A stretch of 64,000 nucleotides of DNA from Terriglobia bacterium (GTDB lineage Bacteria > Acidobacteriota > Terriglobia > Bryobacterales > Bryobacteraceae): contig JAIQFE010000007.1 in assembly GCA_020073445.1 (NCBI GenBank), positions 132,001-196,000 of the forward strand, written 5' to 3'. This document shows positions 25,428 to 33,075 of the stretch, piece by piece (within the stretch, counting starts at the first letter, position 1; each line of letters begins with the position of its first letter). The notes under the pieces were generated by a model. It did not search any database. It was not told where the DNA came from and was given only the letters and a program-made list of their open reading frames with translations. A program made the position numbers and the translations under genes.

Positions 25428-26324
25428 ATGATTAGAATGCCCAGAAGAAACGCGATCGCGATCGCCGCAGTTGTGATGTTCCTTGCCTTTTCATTGGCCA
25501 TCTTTGCGCAATGGCCGTCGTTTCCCACGCCGGGATCTCCTAAACTGGCGAACGGACAACCGGATCTGAACGGACCGGCACCGAAGACGGCCGACGGCAA
25601 ACCGGACCTTTCGGGTGTATGGAGCGCTCCGCGCGGCGGTCCCGGAGGACCGGGTGACGGGAAAGGGAAGGGAAAGGGTCCTGGCGGTCCACCTCCGCCT
25701 CCTCCACCCCCGTCCAACGGGAAAGCGGGATATCCGCAAGGCGGGTTCCAGAATATGGCACAGAACATGCCGGGCGGCTTACTGCCCTATCAGGAATGGG
25801 CGCTGAAGCTGCGCAATGAACGTCTGGCGGAAAACAGCAAAGACCATCCCGACGCTCACTGTCTGCCTTTGAACCCGGTGCAGTTGTGGTTTCATCCGCA
25901 GCCTCGCAAGCTCATCCAAAACACCCGCGAGATCGTGATGCTTGCCGAGTCGAACGGAGGCACGCGCCAGATCTTCACCGATGGCCGTGCGCTTCCCAGC
26001 AAAGACGATGTGCAGCCCTGGTGGTACGGCTACTCCGTAGGAAAGTGGGAGGGCGACACGCTGGTGGTGGAGTCGACCGGCTTCCTGGATAACGGATGGA
26101 TCGATGAAAACGGCAGCCCCATAACCAATGAAGCTCATGTGACGGAGCGCATCCGCCGGCCCAACTACGGGACGCTTGAGGTGGAAGTGACAGTGAACGA
26201 TCCCAAGACTTACACCCGGCCGTGGACGGTTACCGCGAACCAGCGCCTGATGCCCGACGATGAACTGATCGAGTTCATCTGCGGGGAAAACAACAGGAGC
26301 ACTCCCCACCTGGTCGGCAAATAG
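25428..26324 (+). CDS. Acidobacterial secreted protein with Gly/Lys and polyproline insert
   Basis: The 298-residue protein has a signal peptide (about 1-27, ending near FAQ), two DGKPDLSG-like motifs (PDLNGPAPKTADGKPDLSGVW), a low-complexity insert of Gly-Lys repeats and eight prolines (about 66-95), and a C-terminal domain of about 190 residues with WWYGYSVGKWEGDTLVVEST and NEAHVTERIRR. The GDTLVVEST / DGKPDLSGVW pair is common in large families of secreted proteins in Solibacter-like genomes, function unknown. The ATG follows 95 bases of divergent promoter region shared with moxR. Confidence 0.7.
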   Translation: MIRMPRRNAIAIAAVVMFLAFSLAIFAQWPSFPTPGSPKLANGQPDLNGPAPKTADGKPDLSGVWSAPRGGPGGPGDGKGKGKGPGGPPPPPPPPSNGKAGYPQGGFQNMAQNMPGGLLPYQEWALKLRNERLAENSKDHPDAHCLPLNPVQLWFHPQPRKLIQNTREIVMLAESNGGTRQIFTDGRALPSKDDVQPWWYGYSVGKWEGDTLVVESTGFLDNGWIDENGSPITNEAHVTERIRRPNYGTLEVEVTVNDPKTYTRPWTVTANQRLMPDDELIEFICGENNRSTPHLVGK

Positions 26325-26325
26325 A

Positions 26326-27264
26326 CTATCTGAGCCCGACCGATCCTCTTGTCACGCGATCGACGAACAGCTCGAGAAAGGCTGGCGCGTTTACTTTGAC
26401 TGCAACCTGTGTCTTGGACCCGGCCGATGGCTTGAACATCGTTTGCCCGGGGCCAGATAGCGGTACGTCGACCGTGCCGGCTTGCATCTCGAGTAAGTCT
26501 GGTCGAAAAATGGCCGCGATGGCCAGAGGATCGTACAGAGTAGGATTCGGCTCGTGGCTCTGTTCCTCGGCCAGATCCACCAGGTGAATCAGGAATTTCG
26601 CCGCGGGATCGTCGGCGATACGCATGCGGTCCAGATCCTTCTCGCGCAGCTTGCACTGCGACGTCACATCGAGGCCGACGGCGGTGATCGGGATGCCGGA
26701 GCTAAAGACAATCTCCGCGGCGGCACGATCGCGCTTCACGTTGTATTCGGATTCCGAGCTGAGGTACGCACCTCCCATAATCACGATCCGTTCGATATTG
26801 TTTTTGATGCGCGGATCGGTCTTCAGTGCCAGCGCGATGTTGGTCATCGGGCCGATGGCGACGATCGTAATCTTGCCCCTCGATTGCAACGCTGTATCTA
26901 TGATGAGATCCGCCGCACGCTTGCGCGCGGTCTCAGGAATGACATCGTTGCGCGTCAGGACGTCGAACTCTTTGGACGGGACCGACGTCGTGGGGTCGAG
27001 CAGTGGCTCGGACGCGCCCATCGCCAGGGCAATGTCTCGGCGATTGTAGACGCTCAGCATCTTCCACGCGAGACGAGTCTTGCTCTCGACGTCATCGATC
27101 ACCGTGGTTACGGCCCGTACGTCCAATTCCGGCGAATGCAGCGCGAAGGCGAGCGCCAGAGCGTCGTCAATCGAGTCGCCGATGTCGGTGTCGAGGATGA
27201 TGGGGATGCGCTGTGCGGACGCAGAAACGCATGCTAGTACGACGAACGCGACCAACTTCCACAT
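26326..27264 (-). CDS. Exported inosine-uridine-type nucleoside hydrolase
   Basis: From ATG at 27264 the 312-residue protein has a signal peptide (MWKLVAFVVLACVSASAQ). The nucleoside hydrolase Asp cluster follows at once (IILDTDIGDSIDDALALAFA), then GPMTNIALAL, YNVKRDRAAAEIVF and the late TLYDPLAIAA with the calcium-binding Asp. The family hydrolyses ribonucleosides to base and ribose; export points to nucleoside scavenging. A frame extension to 27306 would precede the signal and is rejected. The gene is preceded by the four-hairpin repeat and ends two bases from the convergent 25428 gene. Confidence 0.88.
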   Translation of the reverse strand: MWKLVAFVVLACVSASAQRIPIILDTDIGDSIDDALALAFALHSPELDVRAVTTVIDDVESKTRLAWKMLSVYNRRDIALAMGASEPLLDPTTSVPSKEFDVLTRNDVIPETARKRAADLIIDTALQSRGKITIVAIGPMTNIALALKTDPRIKNNIERIVIMGGAYLSSESEYNVKRDRAAAEIVFSSGIPITAVGLDVTSQCKLREKDLDRMRIADDPAAKFLIHLVDLAEEQSHEPNPTLYDPLAIAAIFRPDLLEMQAGTVDVPLSGPGQTMFKPSAGSKTQVAVKVNAPAFLELFVDRVTRGSVGLR

Positions 27265-27287
27265 GCCCGGATTATAGCCCTGATGGA

Positions 27288-27396
27288 AGTGGGGTCGGCC
27301 TTTCAAGGCCGCAGCCGGGCTTCTGCCCGGCCCACTGGATTCTCATCGTCACGCCGGCTGGAAAGCCGGCGGCAGGCTCGAAAGCCTGACCCCACT
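27288..27396. repeat. Four-hairpin palindromic element with outer inverted repeat
   Basis: The outer arms AGTGGGGTC (27288-27296) and GACCCCACT (27388-27396) are perfect inverted repeats. Between them lie four compact hairpins: CGGCCTT/AAGGCCG, CCGGGC/GCCCGG, GCCGGCT/AGCCGGC and CAGGCT/AGCCTG, each with a 2-5-base loop. The right end overlaps the stop codon of the phenylalanine hydroxylase gene. It resembles a BIME/REP-type mosaic unit between two minus-strand genes. Confidence 0.75.
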
Positions 27397-28249
27397 ACGC
27401 TTCCAGGAAGCTCTGCAGATCCACTTCGTTGACCTCAGGCTCGCCCGCGGCCACATGGTTCAACTTGCCGGCCTTCATCCACCGCTCCAGTTCGTCCACC
27501 AAGCTGTAGAGGTGATCGAAGGAGTCGACGATGAACAGCAGCGGCTGGTAGTGATCGATTTCAAACGCCTGGTTAATCGCCCATTCGATCTGAAGCGGGT
27601 AGCGCTGCACATCCGGCGACGCAACGGCGTGCTCGATCTCGCCGAAGGAACTGAGCAGCCCGCTTCCATAAACTCGTACACCAGAGCCCGACCGCATCAG
27701 TCCGAACTCGATGGTGAACCAGAAGAACCGCGCCATCGCGCGGAAGATGCTGGTGAGCGTACGGACGCGCTCTCCCGGATCGCGGATTTCCGAAACCAGC
27801 GCGGCGGCCGTATGCGCGCATTCTCCGAATCGCACCAGTGTTTCCGCGAAGTGCGGATCGGTGTGCATGGGAACGTGCCCGGCGATGTCGTGGAAGATGT
27901 CCGGCTCCGGCAGGTAATCCAGCGTTTTGCCGTTCCGGATGGTGACGGTGGTAGGGAACTCACGATTGCGGAGGCAATCGAAGAACAGGAACGCCGGCAC
28001 GTATCCGGCAACTGCGCGGGCCCGGAAACCGGTCAGGGGCGACAGGAACCGGTTCACATCCTCCAGGCGAGGAATACGGTCCAGGGGCAGGCAGAGTGAC
28101 TGAATCCCGGCCTGGAAACGTTCGTTAGCGTACTGCTCCCAACGCGGAAGCATCCGGCTGTAGAGCCTGCGCCAAGTCTCGTGATCCTCGGCTGTATACA
28201 ACTCATATGGCTGGCGGACGTAAAGCTCCGGAATGGCGATAGTTTCCAT
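27395..28249 (-). CDS. phhA: Phenylalanine 4-monooxygenase (monomeric bacterial type)
   Basis: The 284-residue protein (start METIAIPELYVRQPYELYT) is a pterin-dependent aromatic amino acid hydroxylase. The iron ligands are visible as PEPDIFHDIAGHVPMH (His120, His125) and FWFTIEFGL (Glu181), with PLTGFRARAVAGYVPA upstream. It converts phenylalanine to tyrosine using tetrahydropterin and oxygen. No regulatory ACT domain is present, as in other bacterial enzymes. No pterin dehydratase (phhB) gene is adjacent. Upstream residues in the frame to 28285 have no family counterpart. Confidence 0.95.
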   Translation of the reverse strand: METIAIPELYVRQPYELYTAEDHETWRRLYSRMLPRWEQYANERFQAGIQSLCLPLDRIPRLEDVNRFLSPLTGFRARAVAGYVPAFLFFDCLRNREFPTTVTIRNGKTLDYLPEPDIFHDIAGHVPMHTDPHFAETLVRFGECAHTAAALVSEIRDPGERVRTLTSIFRAMARFFWFTIEFGLMRSGSGVRVYGSGLLSSFGEIEHAVASPDVQRYPLQIEWAINQAFEIDHYQPLLFIVDSFDHLYSLVDELERWMKAGKLNHVAAGEPEVNEVDLQSFLEA

Positions 28250-28303
28250 CCGCTTACAGCATACTCCAATATGACCCACTGTCAAGTGGTGTTAATGATC
28301 TTG

Positions 28304-28362
28304 TGACGGAAAACTAAGGGGAAAGCCCCGTATGTCTCGTCGCATAAGCCGGTTAGGATCGT
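28304..28362 (+). promoter_or_regulatory. Leader block, second copy (see 1756-1813)
   Basis: TGACGG, GCATAAGCC and GGATC occur in the same order and spacing as before the CpaE-like gene, 17 bases upstream of the ATG at 28378. A GGGG/CCCC hairpin with an AAAG loop (28317-28328) lies within this copy but not in the other. This is either a shared promoter type or a structured leader. Confidence 0.4.
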
Positions 28363-28377
28363 AAACGGAGGGCCATT

Positions 28378-29034
28378 ATGCGCCTTGTGTTGCGTTTCTC
28401 GATGCTGTTGGTGATTGCCGGTCTTGCCTGGTCTCAGGCACTTACCGATGCCGCCGCCGCGGTCGCGGGTGGCTCGGTTGGTGCGGGTGCCGGGAAGAAA
28501 GTGGGAGAGGGCATCTCCAACGTTTTGAATAAGGTGGACGCGACAACCGCGAAGGCCGCGAAGACCGAGAAGTCCGCAAGCGCCGAAAAGCCGGGCGACA
28601 AGACTGGAACCACCGCAAAGCCCTCACAGAAGGCCAGCGCAGGCGATGGCGCCAGCGGCGGCAGTGGTGGGGGAGCGGTTCTGAAGGTCGGGCCCGGAGG
28701 AGTAGTGAAGGACCATTCTCTGGTACCTCCGCCTCCGGCTAAGAAAGTCGTCGCCGTAGTTCCCCCGCCGCCTCCTTTGACCCCGCCGGCGCCGGCTGTA
28801 CAGATTCCGGTGCTCGTGCTGCCACCGCCGCCGCAGGCCACTCCTGAGGATCTCCGGACCCTCGCGGGCGGGACGCCCCGCGCCGACGTTTTGAAGCTCG
28901 GGCCACCCTCCTCGCGCATCACCATGTTTGACGACGGCCATCTGGTCGAAATCTATCGCTACCAGTCGCGCGATACGACCTTTGGAGTCGTGCGCCTCAG
29001 CGACGGATCTGTCTCCAACGTCCAAGTACGCTGA
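28378..29034 (+). CDS. Secreted low-complexity protein with small C-terminal domain
   Basis: The 218-residue protein has a signal peptide (about 1-20), an Ala/Gly/Lys/Thr-rich disordered stretch (20-100), several polyproline runs (115-155), and a compact C-terminal domain (about 160-218: GTPRADVLKLGPPSSRITMF, then DDGHLVEIYRYQ). The last part resembles the SmpA/OmlA style of small envelope domain, but similarity is weak. GGAGGG lies seven bases before the ATG. Function is unknown; the shared leader suggests co-regulation with the CpaE-like gene. Confidence 0.6.
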   Translation: MRLVLRFSMLLVIAGLAWSQALTDAAAAVAGGSVGAGAGKKVGEGISNVLNKVDATTAKAAKTEKSASAEKPGDKTGTTAKPSQKASAGDGASGGSGGGAVLKVGPGGVVKDHSLVPPPPAKKVVAVVPPPPPLTPPAPAVQIPVLVLPPPPQATPEDLRTLAGGTPRADVLKLGPPSSRITMFDDGHLVEIYRYQSRDTTFGVVRLSDGSVSNVQVR

Positions 29035-29054
29035 CTGAAAAACGCGATTGAACA

Positions 29055-29133
29055 CCGCTCCAGTACTGTCGCGGCTCGGTAAATCGCTGTAAACGCAGAC
29101 CACCGATTCCGAGCCGCGAGAGTCATCGAGCGG
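29055..29133. repeat. Long imperfect inverted repeat (25-base arms)
   Basis: Arms at 29055-29079 and 29109-29133 pair at 21 of 25 positions around a 29-base loop; both contain the core TCGCGGCTCGG or its complement. A single 22-base arm with one mismatch recurs at 37696-37717. This behaves like a dispersed REP-type palindrome between the secreted-protein gene and the glycosylphosphotransferase gene. Confidence 0.7.
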
Positions 29134-29188
29134 GGTATTGTATTTCCGCAACCCCTGACAGCTTGGGCCGCATTGTATTCTGTCCTTA

Positions 29189-30607
29189 GTGTTTCGCGGG
29201 CAGCGCCAGAGGGTCAGAATCTTATTCGGGACGGCCGACGTCGTTCTGATCTTGCTCGCCTTCGCGCTGGCCTACGCGATTCGCTCGCGCCTGAATCTTG
29301 AACACGAGTTCTTCATTCCGCCGGGTGTCGGCGCAGCCCTGCTGATCTGGTCGATGGTTGTCTGGGTAGCCGCCGGCGCCTGGTGGGAGACTTACGACCG
29401 CATCGACGCCACACACCCCCGCATCATTCTGCGCCATGCTTTCCGGCAATGCCTGCTGGGCGCGATGTCGGTCATTCTCTTTCAATACTTCTGGCGCCTG
29501 GATCTCAGCCGTCTTTTTGTGGCTTTGTTCGCGCTGTGTACGTGGTTCCTGCTGTGTCTGTTCCGCCTGAACGCCGGCCTTCTGTTGCGCGTGGTGCGCC
29601 GCGAATTCTCGGTGCCCCACTACGTGATGGTGGTGGGCCTGGGCGATGCCGCGCAGCGGCTCGCGCGTCAGTTGGAGGAAGCAGGAGCGTCCCACGGCAT
29701 CCGGTTACGAGGATTCTTCGCGGATTCCCCGGAGGCTGCGTCCACTCCCATCGAACTGGTCCACAAGTATCCCGTTCACGCCATCAGCGAGCTTCCCGAG
29801 ATGCTGCGCAGCCACGTGATTGACGAGATCATCTTCGCCACCGACAGCCGGCGCCTGGCCGAGCTCGAAGACGTGATGCTCTTGTGCGAGGAAGAGGGCG
29901 TCCGGACGCGCATCGCGGTGGGGTTTCTGCCGCACGTCAACAGCCGCGTGTACCTGGATCGCCTGGGAAGTTCCCCGCTACTGACGTTTTCCTCCACGCC
30001 GCACGATGAGATTCGTCTATTGGTGAAGCGTTTGACCGATATCGTGCTGGCCGGCGCCGCTCTGCTGCTGTTGTTTCCCGTCATGCTGCTGATCGCCCTG
30101 CTGATCCGGCTGACCTCGCCGGGCCCCGCAATCTTCCGCCAGGAACGCTGCGGGCTGAATGGGCGGCGCTTCGTGTTCTACAAGTTCCGGTCCATGTGTC
30201 TGGACGCGGAGGCCATGCGCGAATCGGTGGAGCACATGAATAACCGCGAGGTAGTCATGAAGATCCCCAACGATCCCAGGCTCACGGGAGTCGGCCGTTG
30301 GCTGCGGAAATTTTCGGCCGATGAACTGCCGCAACTGTGGAATGTGCTCAAAGGGGACATGTCGCTGGTCGGGCCCCGGCCTGCGATCCCGTCCGAGGTG
30401 GAACAATATAAGCGGTGGCAGCGCCGGCGGCTTCGGATGCGGCCCGGTCTGACCTGCCTGTGGGCGATCAGCGGGCGCGACGAGGTCGACTTCGAGACCT
30501 GGATGAAGCTTGACATGGAGTATATCGACAACTGGTCTCTCGGGCTGGACTGGAAAATCATTCTGCGTACGATTCCGTCCGTGCTCAGCGGCCGGGGCGC
30601 GCACTAG
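29189..30607 (+). CDS. Polyprenyl glycosylphosphotransferase (exopolysaccharide priming enzyme)
   Basis: The 472-residue protein has four N-terminal membrane helices, a CoA-binding-like cytoplasmic domain (about 145-255), a fifth helix (IVLAGAALLLLFPVMLLIAL) and the catalytic bacterial sugar transferase domain: FRQERCGLNGRRFVFYKFRS, KFSADELPQLWNVLKGDMSL, VGPRPAIPSEV and RPGLTCLWAISGR. Such WbaP/WcaJ-type enzymes load the first sugar-phosphate onto undecaprenyl phosphate for exopolysaccharide synthesis. The start is GTG at 29189, chosen because it directly precedes the first helix region. Downstream genes on the same strand are not glycan genes, so it is an isolated priming enzyme here. Confidence 0.9.
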   Translation: MFRGQRQRVRILFGTADVVLILLAFALAYAIRSRLNLEHEFFIPPGVGAALLIWSMVVWVAAGAWWETYDRIDATHPRIILRHAFRQCLLGAMSVILFQYFWRLDLSRLFVALFALCTWFLLCLFRLNAGLLLRVVRREFSVPHYVMVVGLGDAAQRLARQLEEAGASHGIRLRGFFADSPEAASTPIELVHKYPVHAISELPEMLRSHVIDEIIFATDSRRLAELEDVMLLCEEEGVRTRIAVGFLPHVNSRVYLDRLGSSPLLTFSSTPHDEIRLLVKRLTDIVLAGAALLLLFPVMLLIALLIRLTSPGPAIFRQERCGLNGRRFVFYKFRSMCLDAEAMRESVEHMNNREVVMKIPNDPRLTGVGRWLRKFSADELPQLWNVLKGDMSLVGPRPAIPSEVEQYKRWQRRRLRMRPGLTCLWAISGRDEVDFETWMKLDMEYIDNWSLGLDWKIILRTIPSVLSGRGAH

Positions 30608-30620
30608 TTCGACAACATCT

Positions 30621-31235
30621 ATGGAACTTGTCCCCACACAAGACGACGTCGTTGCGCTGCTGCGCCGGACCGGCGGCCTGCGCGACGGCCATTTCGAGTA
30701 TCCCGGAGGCCAGCACATCACCGAATACCTGCAGGTGGCGCTCACGATGCGCGATTACGAGGCCGCCAAAATCCTGAGCGTAGGACTGAGCCGAAAAGTG
30801 CGTGCGAACACCGAGATTCGGGCGATGATTCCGGAGCTTTCGGTGGTGGCGCCGGCGATCGGAGGTCTTCCGGTGGCCTATGGCGTGTGCGAAGCCCTGC
30901 GCGCCCGCCAAGTATATTGGGCCGAGCGTGAGAACGATAACGAACCCCTCCATTTCCGCCAGTATTTGGAAGTTCAGCGGGGCGAAAAAGTGCTCCTGGT
31001 GGATGATATCCTGCGTACCGGCCAGAAACTCGCAGAGGTCAAGAAGCTGGTGGAAGAGCGCGGCGGCGAAGTGGTGGGATTGGCCGTCGTCGTGTACCAG
31101 CCGAATCCGAATTGCCTGGACTTTGGTGTGCTGCCCTTCTACTACTTAGCGCAGCTCGACGGCAAATACTACGCGAACGCGCCGGCTTGCGACCTGTGCA
31201 AACGGGGCGTAGCATTCGATAAAGTCCACCTGTGA
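30621..31235 (+). CDS. pyrE: Orotate phosphoribosyltransferase-like protein
   Basis: From ATG at 30621 the 204-residue protein shows the type I PRTase fold with the PRPP loop LLVDDILRTGQKL (125-137), an early GHFEYPGGQHITEYLQ element and PAIGGLPVAYGVCEAL. A Cys pair (CDLCKRG) near the C-terminus is unusual. It should transfer phosphoribose from PRPP, most likely to orotate in UMP synthesis, although other PyrE-like paralogues exist. It follows the glycosylphosphotransferase gene by 13 bases and its stop overlaps the GTG of the next gene (GTGA). Confidence 0.75.
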   Translation: MELVPTQDDVVALLRRTGGLRDGHFEYPGGQHITEYLQVALTMRDYEAAKILSVGLSRKVRANTEIRAMIPELSVVAPAIGGLPVAYGVCEALRARQVYWAERENDNEPLHFRQYLEVQRGEKVLLVDDILRTGQKLAEVKKLVEERGGEVVGLAVVVYQPNPNCLDFGVLPFYYLAQLDGKYYANAPACDLCKRGVAFDKVHL

Positions 31236-31999
31236 CCAGACGCACACTGCTGTGGATGCCGCTCGCGCTCGCGGCGCAATCGATGCGGCCCCGCGTCGAG
31301 ATCACTTGGATTAAAGGGTCCAGCGTGCCCGAGGAATTCGCGCGCGAAAGCGTGGTCTTCCCCAGGGCGTACACCTGCTGTCCGGCGGCCGGGCTCGCGA
31401 AGAAGGCGCTCGAGACCGGACGGTTTCCCCATGCAGCGCGGCCCAATGATCCTTCGATCAGCACGTTGCTGGGCTCCTCGGGATCGTCTTCCGAAGGGAT
31501 CACAGTGCTCACCGCGGAGTCGGGGATCGGAGAAGACTCGCCGGTCCAGCGATCGATCCTGGTGCCCTTGGCGATTCGCTGGCCGGGAAAACTGAAGCCG
31601 CGGGTCGCCGGCGAACTGCTCATTTCGCATGCTGACGTGCTGCCAACATTGCTCGCGCTTTTGGGAATTGCGCCGCCGGAAGGTTTGCAGGGCCGCGATC
31701 TGTCGAAGTTGATCCAGAGCGGCGCTGGTGAGGTGCCGGATTCGGTGTATTGCGAAGGCCGGATCGGCATGCCCGGCGAATGGCGTGCGGTGATCCGCGG
31801 CTACGACAAGCTCGTGATTCGTCCTCAAGAGGAAGCTACGCGCCTGTACAACCTGGCCGACGATCCGGCGGAAGAAACCGACCTGGCGCACGACCGGGAG
31901 CATGAGCTGACGCGCGATTCCATGCTGGCGCTCGCGCGGCAATGGATGCGGAAACTGGGGGACGGTGTGGACCCCTCAGGATTGCGGCTGCGGAACTAG
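31232..31999 (+). CDS. Shortened sulfatase-like pseudoenzyme
   Basis: The 255-residue protein has the ends of a type I sulfatase but not its chemistry. VVFPRAYTCCPAAGLAKKAL sits where the CxPSR formylglycine motif should be (no Ser/Arg), with TGRFPHA after it. Later, TAESGIG replaces the usual TSDHG, and VPLAIRWPGKL, ADVLPTLLALLGIAPP, LQGRDL and LYNLADDPAEETDLA are typical C-terminal motifs. The N-terminal Asp-Asp metal ligands and about 200 central residues are missing. It is roughly half the family length, yet the frame is open. A short Arg-Arg signal-like N-terminus is present. Coupling to pyrE argues that it is translated. Its role is unknown. Confidence 0.65.
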   Translation: MTRRTLLWMPLALAAQSMRPRVEITWIKGSSVPEEFARESVVFPRAYTCCPAAGLAKKALETGRFPHAARPNDPSISTLLGSSGSSSEGITVLTAESGIGEDSPVQRSILVPLAIRWPGKLKPRVAGELLISHADVLPTLLALLGIAPPEGLQGRDLSKLIQSGAGEVPDSVYCEGRIGMPGEWRAVIRGYDKLVIRPQEEATRLYNLADDPAEETDLAHDREHELTRDSMLALARQWMRKLGDGVDPSGLRLRN

Positions 32000-32024
32000 C
32001 TGCACGGACGCGGCTTGCCTCGCC

Positions 32025-32666
32025 CTACTGTTTCGGAGGCGGATCAGTGGGGCGCCGCAGGGTCGGCTTCTTCTTGGCGGTCCCGTCTTTCTTGTCCTGC
32101 TCCTTCTTCTCCTTCGCTTCCTCGGGAGTCAGCGCAGCCGTACGCTCGGCCTTTTCCTTCTTGTCTTTCGCGTCGATGCTATTGGCGCGGCCGGTCAGGT
32201 CCTCCTGCGAAAGTTCCAGGCTGTCGGAAGTCGTGTCGATGGCGTCCTTCAGCACGTAGTCGTAGCGCGAAAGGTCGGAAGGTGCCGAGTTCTGGATCTT
32301 CTGCAAGCGAGCCAGCATGGCCTTTTCACTATCGACCGTGGCGGCCATCCCAACATTGAGCACGACCTTTCGGCGCAATGCATCGTCCGCAACGGTGTCG
32401 ATGGCGTCGATGATCTTGGTGTAATCCTCAAGCAGATCGTGAATCATGGCCGACCGGCCGGCCTTGTTCTGCGACACCAGCTGATCCACCTGTTCCACAC
32501 GCTGCTTGGCGAACACCAGGTAGAGCTTCAGGCGTTCGTTGGGTTCCTGCACCAGCCGGATCTGATCGGCTTCGTCGTTGGTCAGGAAATCCCGCCCGCC
32601 GACTTGCGCAAACAGAGGAAGTCCGATGCAAACCAACACCATTGCTTGGATTCGGAGAGTTTTCAT
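32025..32666 (-). CDS. Secreted helical protein with charged C-terminus
   Basis: The 213-residue protein has a signal peptide (about 1-20) and a mostly helical body ([20 protein letters not shown]), and ends in a Lys/Glu/Asp-rich, probably disordered tail (about 165-213). No family recognised. Its ATG overlaps the stop of the upstream 32663 gene by four bases, so the two are coupled and likely act together. Convergent with the sulfatase-like gene. Confidence 0.6.
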   Translation of the reverse strand: MKTLRIQAMVLVCIGLPLFAQVGGRDFLTNDEADQIRLVQEPNERLKLYLVFAKQRVEQVDQLVSQNKAGRSAMIHDLLEDYTKIIDAIDTVADDALRRKVVLNVGMAATVDSEKAMLARLQKIQNSAPSDLSRYDYVLKDAIDTTSDSLELSQEDLTGRANSIDAKDKKEKAERTAALTPEEAKEKKEQDKKDGTAKKKPTLRRPTDPPPKQ

Positions 32667-33073
32667 TTCTTCTTCCCCATTATCCCAGTGATCAGTTTGT
32701 CGTGAATGTCGGAAACCGTATGCTGCACAGGTTCCACCGCGCCGCGGTCGAACGCGCTCATCAGATCGCTGAGGCTGTCTAAACGACGCAGGATTTGCCG
32801 CGTGGATTTCTCCGCGTCCTTGAATGCCTTCGGGTTCCGCCGGGGATCTTTGCCCGTCGCCATGAGCGAATCATAGGAGAGCTGGACTCCGGCTTCCACT
32901 TCGCCGAGCGCGGTGCGGCACGCATCCACCTCGCCTTTCTTATACAGGTCGCGCGCGGAATCGAGCGCCGAATCGGCGAATTGCAACGCGAGCTGGCTGC
33001 GCTTCTCCAGCCGAGGCTCGGCTTTGATCCCAGTCAGGTCCAGTGCGAGCAGGAGTGTCAGCAGTAGAACCAT
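32663..33073 (-). CDS. Small secreted helical protein
   Basis: The 136-residue protein has a short signal-like N-terminus ([18 protein letters not shown]) and a helical, charged body with [20 protein letters not shown] and a Lys-rich end. No family recognised. It lies between the TPR gene (two bases upstream) and the 32025 gene (four-base overlap) in a three-gene operon, suggesting an envelope-associated complex with the TPR protein. Confidence 0.6.
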   Translation of the reverse strand: MVLLLTLLLALDLTGIKAEPRLEKRSQLALQFADSALDSARDLYKKGEVDACRTALGEVEAGVQLSYDSLMATGKDPRRNPKAFKDAEKSTRQILRRLDSLSDLMSAFDRGAVEPVQHTVSDIHDKLITGIMGKKK

Positions 33074-33075
33074 AC

